Shown piece by piece: positions 26,737 through 34,356 of a stretch of 64,000 nt of DNA. Position numbers and translations under genes: made by a program. The notes under the pieces are model-generated. The model worked only from the letters and a program-made list of their open reading frames with translations, was not told the origin of the DNA and did no database searches. The stretch spans positions 1-64,000 of the forward strand of contig JAABSX010000006.1 in assembly GCA_011390205.1 (NCBI GenBank). The letters run 5' to 3'. Positions within the stretch are counted from its first letter, which is position 1. Each line of letters begins with the position of its first letter. Source of the stretch: Microscillaceae bacterium. Lineage in GTDB: Bacteria > Bacteroidota > Bacteroidia > Cytophagales > Microscillaceae.

Positions 26737-27516
26737 CTACTGGGCGTTGTTGAGCATCAAGGGTGTTTTGCCATCTGTGATAATAACCTTGCTGTTGTTA
26801 GATTTAGAAAGCTCTCTAAATGCTTCAATACTCATGAACTGCAGAATCATAGGGTTTAGCCCTTCACTGATGATGCGCTGATAATCTCTGATGCCTTCTG
26901 CTTCTATTTTAAGGCGGTCTGCCTCCATTTTTTCTCGTGAAAGCACAAATTCCATTCTTTGAGATTCTTGCTCGGCTTGCAGTTTTTCTTCTATAGATTG
27001 AGTGAGCCCTTCTGGCAGCCTGACGCTCTTCATGAGTACAGATTCTATGATAAAACCCCTTTCTAGCAAAATTTCACTCATACGTTCTTGGACTTCTTTT
27101 TCTATCTGAGCACGCTTAGAAGAGTGCATATCTTTGGCAAAGAAGCGGGCAGAGACATCTGACACGGCAGACCTGAATACAGGCAAGATGAGCGTGTTTT
27201 CGTAGTTGGTGCCTGCATCACGCAAGATTATCGAGGCCTTGTCAGGGATGAGGTGATACAAGATGGAGATTTCTGTTACAATCGTAAGCCCCTCTTTAGA
27301 AGGTAAATCAGCCCTTACCTCTAGGTTTACAGTGCGGGCAGGCAGTTTGATGATGTACGTAGAGAATGGATTGATGACCCTCATGCCTGGTGAAAGCACT
27401 TCGGGTGTAACTTTGCCCCATTTGCGTTTGATGCCTATTTGGTCTTGCCGCACCACTGCACAGGCACTCAGCAGAACTATCAAGGAGCTTAAAAAGAATA
27501 CTTTGAATGTCTTCAT
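26737..27516 (-). CDS. Prohibitin-like SPFH/band-7 lipoprotein
   Basis: 259 residues from ATG 27516, chosen because it opens a lipoprotein signal (MKTFKVFFLSSLIVLLSAC, lipobox LLSAC). The SPFH/PHB domain (about 25-190) shows QIGIKRKWGKVTPEVLSPGMRVINPF and LEVRADLPSKEGLTIVTEISILYHL. A C-terminal coiled coil (about 180-230) is rich in Glu, Arg and Gln, as in prohibitins. SPFH proteins form large ring scaffolds on membranes. The lipid anchor in place of a transmembrane helix suggests a position at the outer or periplasmic face. Confidence 0.88.
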   Translation of the reverse strand: MKTFKVFFLSSLIVLLSACAVVRQDQIGIKRKWGKVTPEVLSPGMRVINPFSTYIIKLPARTVNLEVRADLPSKEGLTIVTEISILYHLIPDKASIILRDAGTNYENTLILPVFRSAVSDVSARFFAKDMHSSKRAQIEKEVQERMSEILLERGFIIESVLMKSVRLPEGLTQSIEEKLQAEQESQRMEFVLSREKMEADRLKIEAEGIRDYQRIISEGLNPMILQFMSIEAFRELSKSNNSKVIITDGKTPLMLNNAQ

Positions 27517-27756
27517 GGAGATATAATTTAGTGTAAAAAGTAATTGAAGTAAAAATAATAGCAATGCTATTTATTTGCTTATATTTACTTGAAAATCACC
27601 TCAAAAGTTGCTCTATTTTACGTGTTTTTTTACGTGTTTTTTGTTTAAACATTATTTTTTAAAATTGGGTTAGAATTTTAGGTATCAGTTGGCATGCAGA
27701 CTTCTTTCGCTTATCACAAAGCCTTGTGATTTTCTTCAAAAATACAGGGGAAAAAT

Positions 27757-27802
27757 TTTGTAGGGTTAAAAAATGTCTAGAAATTTGCACACTATAATTA
27801 GC
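27757..27802 (+). promoter_or_regulatory. Promoter and operator-like motif of the methyltransferase gene
   Basis: TTTG at 27757-27760, a 19-nt spacer, then GAAATTTG at 27780-27787 (one mismatch to TAnnTTTG). Just downstream, at the expected transcription start, lies CTATAATTAGC (27792-27802). It differs at one position from CTATAAGTAGC found on the opposite strand in front of the controller gene. The placement fits a site through which the controller could repress the methyltransferase. Confidence 0.5.
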
Positions 27803-27809
27803 GAAAAGA

Positions 27810-28568
27810 ATGGAGCAGAAAGATTTATTTGGAAATAATACACAATCTAATAGGAAACAGAAAATTGTTTCGGGTTATAGAATCTATGATGCCGAGCAGA
27901 AAAGAAGAACTGTGAGAAACGATTTACCAAGTCTGTATCCTGATTTACCTGAAAAAAAATATGATGTAATTTATTGTGATCCACCTTGGGACTATGGTGG
28001 GAAAATGCAATTTGATAAAAGTGGCAAAAAAGAGGTGAATAAGAATTGGGAAAGAAATATTTTCATTAGTGCTGCAAATTTTGAATATCCCACAGTTAAA
28101 ACGAAAGATTTAAAGAAAATTCCTATCAAGGAAATCGTCAAAGATGATTGTTTACTATTTATGTGGGTAACAAGCCCACACATGGAGCAAGGAATTGAAT
28201 TAGGAAAGGCTTGGGGCTTTGAGTTTAGAACTGTTGCTTTTGTTTGGGATAAGATGGTTCACAATCCTGGTCAATATACACTTTCATATTGTGAAATGTG
28301 TTTGGTTTTTAAGAGGGGTAGAATTCCAACTCCAAGAGCTTCTAGAAATGAGAAGCAGCTTATTAGAGTACCAAGGGGGAAACACAGTCAAAAGCCAATT
28401 GAGGTTTTGAAAGCTATTGAAAGGATGTTTCCAACTCAAGACAGGATAGAATTATTTGCAAGACATAAACCTGATGGGTGGGATGTATGGGGACTTGATG
28501 TAAGAGAAGAATATGAAGAGGAAGCTAATCCAACAGAGGTTTTATCTTCTCAAGAAAATGCTCAATAA
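27810..28568 (+). CDS. MT-A70-family adenine-N6 DNA methyltransferase (MunI-type modification enzyme)
   Basis: 252 residues. Motif IV is DPPW at 57-60 (IYCDPPWDYGG), and the SAM-binding side is in the C-terminal half (EMCLVFKRG, HSQKPIEVLKAIERMFP, RIELFARHKPDGWDVWG), which is the MT-A70 order. M.MunI, which modifies CAATTG, belongs to this class, and the neighbouring endonuclease remnant is MunI-like, so CAATTG is the best guess for the target. The last 14 codons overlap, antisense, the endonuclease remnant. Base composition is more AT-rich than the flanks, a sign of transfer. Confidence 0.92.
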   Translation: MEQKDLFGNNTQSNRKQKIVSGYRIYDAEQKRRTVRNDLPSLYPDLPEKKYDVIYCDPPWDYGGKMQFDKSGKKEVNKNWERNIFISAANFEYPTVKTKDLKKIPIKEIVKDDCLLFMWVTSPHMEQGIELGKAWGFEFRTVAFVWDKMVHNPGQYTLSYCEMCLVFKRGRIPTPRASRNEKQLIRVPRGKHSQKPIEVLKAIERMFPTQDRIELFARHKPDGWDVWGLDVREEYEEEANPTEVLSSQENAQ

Positions 28569-28878
28569 GCGGTTCAGCCCTTGTTGAGTCACATCAGAAG
28601 GAAAAGTTTGCTGTATAATCATCATAATTGGCATAACCTGGTTTTATACCGTGTCTTGTGATTGTATCATCTGGAATATAAATTTCATTTAATGTTTGTT
28701 CACTTAAAGGATAATCAACATAAAGGTCAGTAAATTCTTTGGGTTTGTTTCTGATGCTAAATTCTGCATCTTCAAATAACACTTCAAGTGTTGTGAAAAA
28801 ATCTTTTTCGGCTTGACCCGCATTTTGTCCACTGTAATCTTGCCATTTTCTTCTAAGACGGTTTGCATCACTTCCCAT
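28525..28878 (-). pseudogene. MunI-like restriction endonuclease remnant (internal deletion plus stop codon)
   Basis: From ATG 28878 the reading gives 94 residues to a TGA at 28596-28594. The first ~80 align by eye with R.MunI as I recall it (KWQDYSGQNAG, FEDAEFSIRNKPKEFTDLY, HGIKPGYA beside WGVSPDFA). Reading on in the same frame past the TGA gives 22 more codons, including RAEPLIEHFLEKIKPLLD, up to TAG at 28527-28525; MunI ends GEKLVQHFNEKLKKYLD. YDDYTANFSF before the TGA matches YDHYQDNYFM, with Trp at the TGA position. About 85 internal residues with the catalytic D/E/K (D83, E98, K100 in MunI) are missing. The enzyme must be dead. Confidence 0.8.
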
Positions 28879-29095
28879 TATCAGATTTTAATAAATTGTC
28901 AATATTTGTTTCTAAAGCATTTGCAATTTTCTCAATATTGATAAGAGTTATGTTTTTTTCAGCACGTTCTATCATTCCGATATAGGTTCTATGTAAGTTG
29001 GCTTTGAAAGATAACTCTTCTTGTGAAAGTTTTTTTTCTTTTCTCAGTTGTCTTACACGTTGTCCGAATTTTATTAAAATTTCTTTCTTTTCCAT
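28868..29095 (-). CDS. XRE-family HTH controller (C) protein of the R-M system
   Basis: 75 residues: five-helix XRE fold with the helix-turn-helix at about 20-40 (LSQEELSFKANLHRTYIGMIERA) and a C-terminal dimer helix. Size, fold and position directly before an endonuclease gene are those of R-M controller proteins, which activate the endonuclease gene and limit methyltransferase or their own expression. The endonuclease ATG lies inside its last codons (11-nt overlap). It looks intact although its main client gene is broken. Confidence 0.9.
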   Translation of the reverse strand: MEKKEILIKFGQRVRQLRKEKKLSQEELSFKANLHRTYIGMIERAEKNITLINIEKIANALETNIDNLLKSDNGK

Positions 29096-29102
29096 TGAGT
29101 AA

Positions 29103-29137
29103 ATTGCATCTAAGCAAAGCTACTTATAGCATGCAAT
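29103..29137 (-). promoter_or_regulatory. Controller promoter with operator-like repeats
   Basis: On the minus strand TAGCTTTG (29122-29115) is a perfect -7 box only about 20 nt before the controller ATG (29095), so the mRNA is nearly leaderless. It overlaps the near-palindrome GCTA-N4-TAGC at 29119-29130, whose core is shared with the methyltransferase promoter. A second inverted pair, ATTGCAT (29103-29109) and ATGCAAT (29131-29137), brackets the whole. The layout suits autoregulation by the C protein. Confidence 0.5.
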
Positions 29138-29373
29138 CTCGGCTACATACTGTAATTGGCATTTTGGATTTAAAATATTTCTATGAAATTAATTTTCATT
29201 GGTAATCTAGCTGCTAAAATAAACAAAACCAATTAAACTTCTGCAAATGACATAGAAGGATTGCGTATGTTTTTTGAAAGTTATTTTGTATTTTAATCAA
29301 ATATTTGGCAGTGGTCTCATAGAAAAAGTCCATAAACCGATAGAAGAAACATACTCCTAAAAGAAAAAAAGGA

Positions 29374-30687
29374 ATGAAAATACCCTCAAAACACATCATC
29401 AGTGCATTTAAAAGTGGGATAGGCACTCAAAATACTTCCCAAAAAGTCATCATCATCGGGGCAGGAGCAGCAGGGCTGGCAGCAGGGCATTTCCTCCAAA
29501 AAAGTGGCATACATTGCACCATTTTAGAAGCAAGCAACCGCTATGGCGGGCGAGTTTGGTCTAATCATACCTTGGCGCCTGTCTCAGTAGAGTTAGGTGC
29601 AGAAGAAATCCATGGCGAAAACTCTGCTTGGTGCTGGCTGCTGCAAACCCACGATATAGACCTGTATGACTATACCGAAGACTCCGAAGATTTCTATTTT
29701 TTTGAAAATACACTCGTACCTGAGCAGATTTTAGAAAAAAGAAAAGATTTCAATGCCGCCTTAGAGTACTGGGATTATCTCATGGAATATCCTAACAAAG
29801 AAGCGATGCCCCTGAATCTATGGCTCAAAAAACAAAAAGATTTCGGAGAGATGTATCCATTTATCAAAGTATGGCTACAGAGTGCTTATGGCGTGCCTGC
29901 CTCCCAACTCAATGTGCCTGATATGGTGAAAATAGGCGAAAAATGGACTTCAGGCGAAGAAAACTTTATACTCAAAAAAGAGGCATATCAAACCGCACTC
30001 GGGAAGGTCTTCAAAGATGCCTTACCTCTGATACACTATGAGCAAATCGTCCAAGCCCTAGATTACCAAGGCGAGCAAATCACCATCCAGACCCAAGACG
30101 GCCAAAGCTACACCGCAGACAAGATTTTGATTACTATTCCGCTTACTCAGCTCCAAAAAAACGCCATTCAGTTTACCCCTGCCTTGCCTCCTGAGAAGAT
30201 GAGAGCCATTCAGGGTTTGAAGCTAGGCAATGTCATCAAACTGAGCATTAGATTTAGAGCGGCTTTTTGGGATGAAGATACCAGTTCTATCTATACAGGC
30301 GAAGACATTGCAGAGTTTTATACCTCTGCCAAAGACGATACCGCCCTCCTGACGGCTTACATCGGCGGAGAGGCTGCCCACAAATACAGCCAAGCAGGGG
30401 AGACCCCCACCCTCGAGAGGGCACTCCAGATTCTCAAAAAAATATACCAAGTGCCAGTAGAGGCTCTATATGAAGCACATACCTTCACCGATTGGCAAAA
30501 AATACCATTCGTAGAAGGAGCATACTCTTATCCGCACCTCCATGCTGAGCGACTTCGCCCATTGCTGGCACAGCCTGTCCAAGAAAAAATATTCTTTGCA
30601 GGCGAAGCCACCAACTACCACGGGCATGCAGGCACAGTGCACGGAGCGATAGAGAGTGCCTACCGAGCGGTGCAAGAGATGTCTTAA
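29374..30687 (+). CDS. FAD-dependent amine oxidase
   Basis: 437 residues. The Rossmann FAD motif VIIIGAGAAGLAAGHFLQ lies at about 25-42, followed by EASNRYGGRVWS. The C-terminal FAD contact is FFAGEATNYHGHAGTVHGAIESAYRAV, the signature of the flavin monoamine oxidase family. No twin-arginine or Sec signal is seen, so it is cytosolic. Substrates in the family include polyamines, tryptamine and aromatic amino acids; none can be chosen here. It borders the R-M island on the right and has normal base composition. Confidence 0.9.
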   Translation: MKIPSKHIISAFKSGIGTQNTSQKVIIIGAGAAGLAAGHFLQKSGIHCTILEASNRYGGRVWSNHTLAPVSVELGAEEIHGENSAWCWLLQTHDIDLYDYTEDSEDFYFFENTLVPEQILEKRKDFNAALEYWDYLMEYPNKEAMPLNLWLKKQKDFGEMYPFIKVWLQSAYGVPASQLNVPDMVKIGEKWTSGEENFILKKEAYQTALGKVFKDALPLIHYEQIVQALDYQGEQITIQTQDGQSYTADKILITIPLTQLQKNAIQFTPALPPEKMRAIQGLKLGNVIKLSIRFRAAFWDEDTSSIYTGEDIAEFYTSAKDDTALLTAYIGGEAAHKYSQAGETPTLERALQILKKIYQVPVEALYEAHTFTDWQKIPFVEGAYSYPHLHAERLRPLLAQPVQEKIFFAGEATNYHGHAGTVHGAIESAYRAVQEMS

Positions 30688-30697
30688 AACGATTGAA

Positions 30698-30758
30698 GGC
30701 TTTGCTGTCTATTCCTGCTAGGAATCTGACGGTCTGTAAAAAGCTACGCAGCAAAGCC
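30698..30758. repeat. Long inverted repeat with nested hairpin
   Basis: GGCTTTGCTG at 30698-30707 and its exact reverse complement at 30749-30758 enclose 41 nt, which contain a second hairpin (ATTCC 30711-30715 with GGAAT 30721-30725). It starts 10 nt after the amine oxidase stop codon. No T-run follows, so it is not a standard terminator. It may be a structured 3'-end or an extragenic repeat. Confidence 0.5.
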
Positions 30759-30804
30759 GATGCTATGGCAGGACAAAAAAATACTGCTGTATGAAATCGT
30801 GGAG

Positions 30805-30820
30805 TATTTTTGTATTTTTG
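30805..30820 (+). promoter_or_regulatory. Tandem -7 elements upstream of trhO
   Basis: TATTTTTG occurs twice back to back (30805-30812 and 30813-30820), each a match to TAnnTTTG, about 90 nt before the start. No TTTG at 19 nt upstream of either. Confidence 0.35.
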
Positions 30821-30911
30821 CAGGTGTATCTAGAAATAAAGTTGAGAGATAAATACTTTTTAAGAAATTTAGAAGAAGATTTATCTTAAAAAATATCAAA
30901 TAAGAGAAGAC

Positions 30912-31883
30912 ATGAAAGCCTATTCCGTACTTTTATATTATTACTATACGCACATTGAGCAGCCCGAAGAGTTTCGTGAAGCACACCACCAATTTTGCCT
31001 AGACCACCAGCTAAAAGGCAGAATCATCATCGCCCAAGAAGGCATCAATGGCACTATCTCAGGGCTAAAAGCAGATTGTGAAGCATACATGAAGCACCTC
31101 AGAGAAGACGAACGCTTTGCAGGCATTGACTTCAAAGTAGAAAGCTGCGATGCCCATACATTTCAGAAATTATATGTGCGTGTAAAACCTGAAATCGTAC
31201 ATTCTAGCTTGCAGCACATCAACCCCAACGAAAGAACAGGCATACACCTAGAGCCAGAGGATTTCAAAAAAATGAAAGATGCTGAAGATGTAGTCATCCT
31301 AGATGTACGCTCTAACTATGAGCACGAAGTAGGGAGATTTAAGAATGCAGTAACTCTAGATATCAGTCATTTTAGAGAATTTCCTCAAAAAATAAAAGAA
31401 CTCGAGGCATTTAGAGATAAAAAAATCATTACCTATTGCACTGGCGGCATCAAGTGTGAAAAAGCAAGTGCCTATCTCTTAGAAAATGGCTTTCCAGAGG
31501 TCTATCAGCTACACGGTGGCATTATCAAATACGGCATAGAAGCAGGTGGCGAAGATTTTGAAGGAAAGTGCTATGTGTTTGATAATCGGGTAGTTACAGA
31601 CATAAACAAGGTAAACCCAAAGGTAATCGCTACTTGCCATGTATGCGGTACAGTCAGTGACCGTATGGTCAATTGTGCCAACCCTACTTGCAACGAACAC
31701 TTCCCGATGTGCGAAGACTGTGGCTGGAAAATGGACGGGGCTTGCTCAGAAGAGTGTAAAACACACCCTGAAAAGCGAACTTACGATGGCACAGGATTCT
31801 ATCAAAAGGAACTCAACGGCTATCAGCCTGCCATGAACTCACTCAATAAGCAACGTAATAAGCACCTCAGCCAAGAAAAATAA
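30912..31883 (+). CDS. trhO: tRNA uridine(34) hydroxylase (rhodanese-related, TrhO/YceA)
   Basis: TrhO hydroxylates U34 of some tRNAs, the O2-dependent route to ho5U. The 323 residues have the N-terminal UPF0176-type domain (1-100, with GRIIIAQEGINGTISG and FQKLYVRVKPEIV), a rhodanese domain with active-site loop C176-TGGIKC, and a C-terminal Cys-rich part (CHVCGTVSDRMVNCANPTCNEHF..CEDCG) likely to bind zinc. All three are typical of the Bacteroidota YceA branch. Conserved length. It is convergent with the CDF gene after an 8-nt gap. Confidence 0.95.
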   Translation: MKAYSVLLYYYYTHIEQPEEFREAHHQFCLDHQLKGRIIIAQEGINGTISGLKADCEAYMKHLREDERFAGIDFKVESCDAHTFQKLYVRVKPEIVHSSLQHINPNERTGIHLEPEDFKKMKDAEDVVILDVRSNYEHEVGRFKNAVTLDISHFREFPQKIKELEAFRDKKIITYCTGGIKCEKASAYLLENGFPEVYQLHGGIIKYGIEAGGEDFEGKCYVFDNRVVTDINKVNPKVIATCHVCGTVSDRMVNCANPTCNEHFPMCEDCGWKMDGACSEECKTHPEKRTYDGTGFYQKELNGYQPAMNSLNKQRNKHLSQEK

Positions 31884-31890
31884 AAAATAA

Positions 31891-32766
31891 TTAAGGGTGT
31901 TCGTGTGGCTCTATGTGTATCGAGATATGCCCTAATTCAGGGATTTGCTCGTGAAGGGTGTCCTGCAGCTGATGTGCAAGGGCATGCCCTTCTTTGACAG
32001 TGATGTAGGCATCTACTCTTGCATGCAAATCTACATGGTATTGCATCCCTGATTTGCGTATGTAGCATTTTTCAGTGTCTATAATTCCCTCTACTTGCTG
32101 TGATACATCTCTGATTCTTTCTATGAGGTCATCATAAAAGTGCTCATCCATAATCTCCCCCAAGGCAGGTCTAAAAATCAGATAGCTATTGTAGAGAATA
32201 AAGCCAGAAGCAAAGAGTGCAGCCCAATCATCGGCGGCTTCATAGCCTTTGCCCAGTATCAATGCCACTGAAATCCCGATAAAAGCCGCTATGGAAGTGA
32301 TGGCATCGCTTCTATGGTGCCAAGCATCTGCCTTAAGCGAAGAACTATTGGTCTCGATGCCTTTTTTCATCACCAAACGATAAGAAATTTCTTTCCAAAT
32401 GATGATGCCTCCTAACACCCAAAGTGTATAGGAGGCAGGCAGTGCATGGGGCGTAAAAATATACTGGATACTCTGATAAGCAATGGTTACTGCCGAAATA
32501 ATCAAAAAACCAACCACCGTAAAAGTAACCAAAGGCTCTACACGCCCATGCCCATAAGGGTGATTTTCATCAGGTGGGATGTTGGCAAACTTGATTCCTA
32601 ACAGCACCAGAAAAGAAGCAAATATATCTGCTGTAGATTCTATAGCATCTGCTATCAGGGCATAAGAATTGCCAAAATAGCCCGTCAGCCCTTTGATGAG
32701 TGCCAGAAAAGTATTTCCTACAATGCTGAAGTAAGTCGCCTGAATGGCTTTTTCGGTGTTGGTCAT
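31891..32766 (-). CDS. Cation diffusion facilitator (CDF) metal transporter
   Basis: 291 residues with six membrane helices (1-210) and a C-terminal ferredoxin-like cytosolic domain (about 212-290) ending in a His-rich HISIHIEPHEH segment. The metal site in helix V is HHRSD (His-x3-Asp). In helix II the pattern is ESTAD, so a Glu takes the place of the usual His or Asp, which leaves metal choice (Zn, Fe, Mn, Co) open. It begins 34 bp after the 2OG-dioxygenase gene and probably shares its transcript. Confidence 0.92.
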   Translation of the reverse strand: MTNTEKAIQATYFSIVGNTFLALIKGLTGYFGNSYALIADAIESTADIFASFLVLLGIKFANIPPDENHPYGHGRVEPLVTFTVVGFLIISAVTIAYQSIQYIFTPHALPASYTLWVLGGIIIWKEISYRLVMKKGIETNSSSLKADAWHHRSDAITSIAAFIGISVALILGKGYEAADDWAALFASGFILYNSYLIFRPALGEIMDEHFYDDLIERIRDVSQQVEGIIDTEKCYIRKSGMQYHVDLHARVDAYITVKEGHALAHQLQDTLHEQIPELGHISIHIEPHEHP

Positions 32767-32800
32767 GCAGAGATTAAAGCAAATAACATTTATTGTAAAG

Positions 32801-33346
32801 TTAGGATTTTTTATACATAATATCTGAGCGAAGCACGTATTTTACACCATCTTTAAGAGGGCTGCCTTCGTGTTTCTGTTCGTGAACAAAGCACAGAGCA
32901 TCGCCAGTTTTAGGGCGAATCTGGATTGAATCAAAAGCAGTTTCTCCTCCTTCAAAATCATCATTGAGATAAATCATAAAAGTAATTCTGCTTTCTTCTT
33001 GCTCATTTCTCTTGAATCTACCGTCTATGTGTCTTTTAAAGCGTTGGTTGATTTCATATTTATAAAACCTAAATTGCTCATGAAGCCCTACAGCCACACA
33101 GTCTTCTAACTTTTCGGGACAATAAGGCTTAAGTTTTTGCCAATATTTTTGAGCCAATTCCAAGTCTTCATAAAGCAAGCGATGGTTGTTGCGGATTCCT
33201 TTGAGCATCTTTGCCCCTTCGGGAAGGCTTACTGTTGCCTCTTGGTAGCCTTTGTTTTCACTAAATAGTATCAAATCTTCACATTCTTTCTCAGTCAAAA
33301 ATGCTTCAATAGTCCAGATTTTATCTGTATGTGTGATGAGTCTCAT
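32801..33346 (-). CDS. 2-oxoglutarate/Fe(II) dioxygenase, prolyl-4-hydroxylase type
   Basis: 181 residues. Iron ligands are H106 and D108 (HID in RFKRHIDGRF) and H159 (EQKHEG); K169 in GVKYVLRSD is placed for 2-oxoglutarate binding. The strand DFEGGETAF is typical of the P4Hc group. Bacterial members hydroxylate prolines of proteins such as EF-Tu or small substrates; the target here is unknown. First gene of a likely pair with the CDF transporter. Confidence 0.88.
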   Translation of the reverse strand: MRLITHTDKIWTIEAFLTEKECEDLILFSENKGYQEATVSLPEGAKMLKGIRNNHRLLYEDLELAQKYWQKLKPYCPEKLEDCVAVGLHEQFRFYKYEINQRFKRHIDGRFKRNEQEESRITFMIYLNDDFEGGETAFDSIQIRPKTGDALCFVHEQKHEGSPLKDGVKYVLRSDIMYKKS

Positions 33347-33351
33347 GGTTT

Positions 33352-33382
33352 TTTGGGTGCTGTGTTTTACAATTTAATTTTG
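33352..33382 (+). promoter_or_regulatory. Promoter of the gene at 33424
   Basis: TTTG at 33352-33355, 19-nt spacer, TAATTTTG at 33375-33382. Both boxes are exact. The start codon follows 41 nt later. It lies in the divergent space next to the start of the dioxygenase gene at 33346. Confidence 0.7.
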
Positions 33383-33423
33383 AAAGGCTATGTTTAGCGG
33401 ATTCACAAAAAAAACACGTATAA

Positions 33424-34224
33424 ATGACAACTTGTTCACTTGCTTTTTTGGCTTTATTGATAATTCTTGTATTTTTGATATATCTGAGTTTCAGAAAAAT
33501 AGGATTAAAACAATCATTAAATATGCTTTCTTTCTTCAAAAATAAATCTGAGAACTCTTCAAATCCTTTGATAAATCGCTATAAAAATTTAAGGAAAGTG
33601 GGTATCCATTTACACCGAGTGATGATGAATAACTCAAAAATAGATTTTGAACCCTTTTTACTAGGTTCAGCACATTTTTGGGGTATGTTGGAAAAAATAA
33701 ACGGGCAAAATGCCTTGATTATGGAAGATCCGATTGACATGGATGTATTAAACGATTTTGCTTTTTTTGATTATTTTCAAGATGATAAGAATTTTACAGA
33801 ACTGTATTATGAATTGAATCAATCAAAGTTAAAACCTCTTGAAAAAGAAACTTTGGATGCAAAATTAAACTATTTTATTTCTCTTTTTGAAGTAATAGAC
33901 AGGAATAAAGAAAGATGTGAAATCACCTTGAGAGATATATTATACCCCGAAGAAGAAGATATTGTAATTATTGACCTTAATTATTCTCAATCAGTTATTG
34001 TAGGTTCTTTGATGTTTACCCGAATCATTCCTTTTGAAGACTTGAATATGACCTCAGGTATGCCTTTTCCTTTTTATGAAGAAAATAAAGATAAAATAAT
34101 AAAGAAACACAATACAAATATGAAAAAACCAAGTGGCTATAGTGAGAGTGCAAGGATGTTCAAAAGTTTTTTTCAGCTTCACAAAAAATACGGAATCTCA
34201 GTCAATTATAAAGAATTAGAATAA
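33424..34224 (+). CDS. Unknown membrane-anchored protein
   Basis: 266 residues that I do not recognise. One N-terminal membrane helix (about 3-24) is followed by a basic stretch and a soluble, mixed alpha/beta domain rich in Asn, Phe, Asp and Lys. It is clearly more AT-rich than its neighbours. Segments such as EDPIDMDVLNDFAFFDYF and RCEITLRDILYPEEEDIVIIDL look like conserved strands but match no motif I know. It has a strong own promoter and a strong terminator, so it is a real, independent unit. Confidence 0.75.
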   Translation: MTTCSLAFLALLIILVFLIYLSFRKIGLKQSLNMLSFFKNKSENSSNPLINRYKNLRKVGIHLHRVMMNNSKIDFEPFLLGSAHFWGMLEKINGQNALIMEDPIDMDVLNDFAFFDYFQDDKNFTELYYELNQSKLKPLEKETLDAKLNYFISLFEVIDRNKERCEITLRDILYPEEEDIVIIDLNYSQSVIVGSLMFTRIIPFEDLNMTSGMPFPFYEENKDKIIKKHNTNMKKPSGYSESARMFKSFFQLHKKYGISVNYKELE

Positions 34225-34258
34225 TATTTTTATCTTTTCAGAAAAGGTATTCTTTGAT

Positions 34259-34300
34259 AAAAAAACCTTCCATTCTCTTTTTCTGAGAGTGGAAGGTTTT
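34259..34300. terminator. Bidirectional intrinsic terminator
   Basis: A 16-bp stem with one G-U (34262-34277 with 34285-34300). The A-run at 34259-34265 is a T-run for minus-strand transcripts. It lies between the unknown gene and the convergent SulP gene, so it can serve both. Confidence 0.85.
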
Positions 34301-34356
34301 GAGTTATAAGCATCTTTTGTAGGCAGGCACTTCTAAATTTATCTACCTCATTGTTT

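Noticed and set aside
27517-29373. An insertion sequence or integron carrying the R-M genes
   Set aside because: No transposase or integrase, and no flanking inverted or direct repeats could be seen at the island borders.
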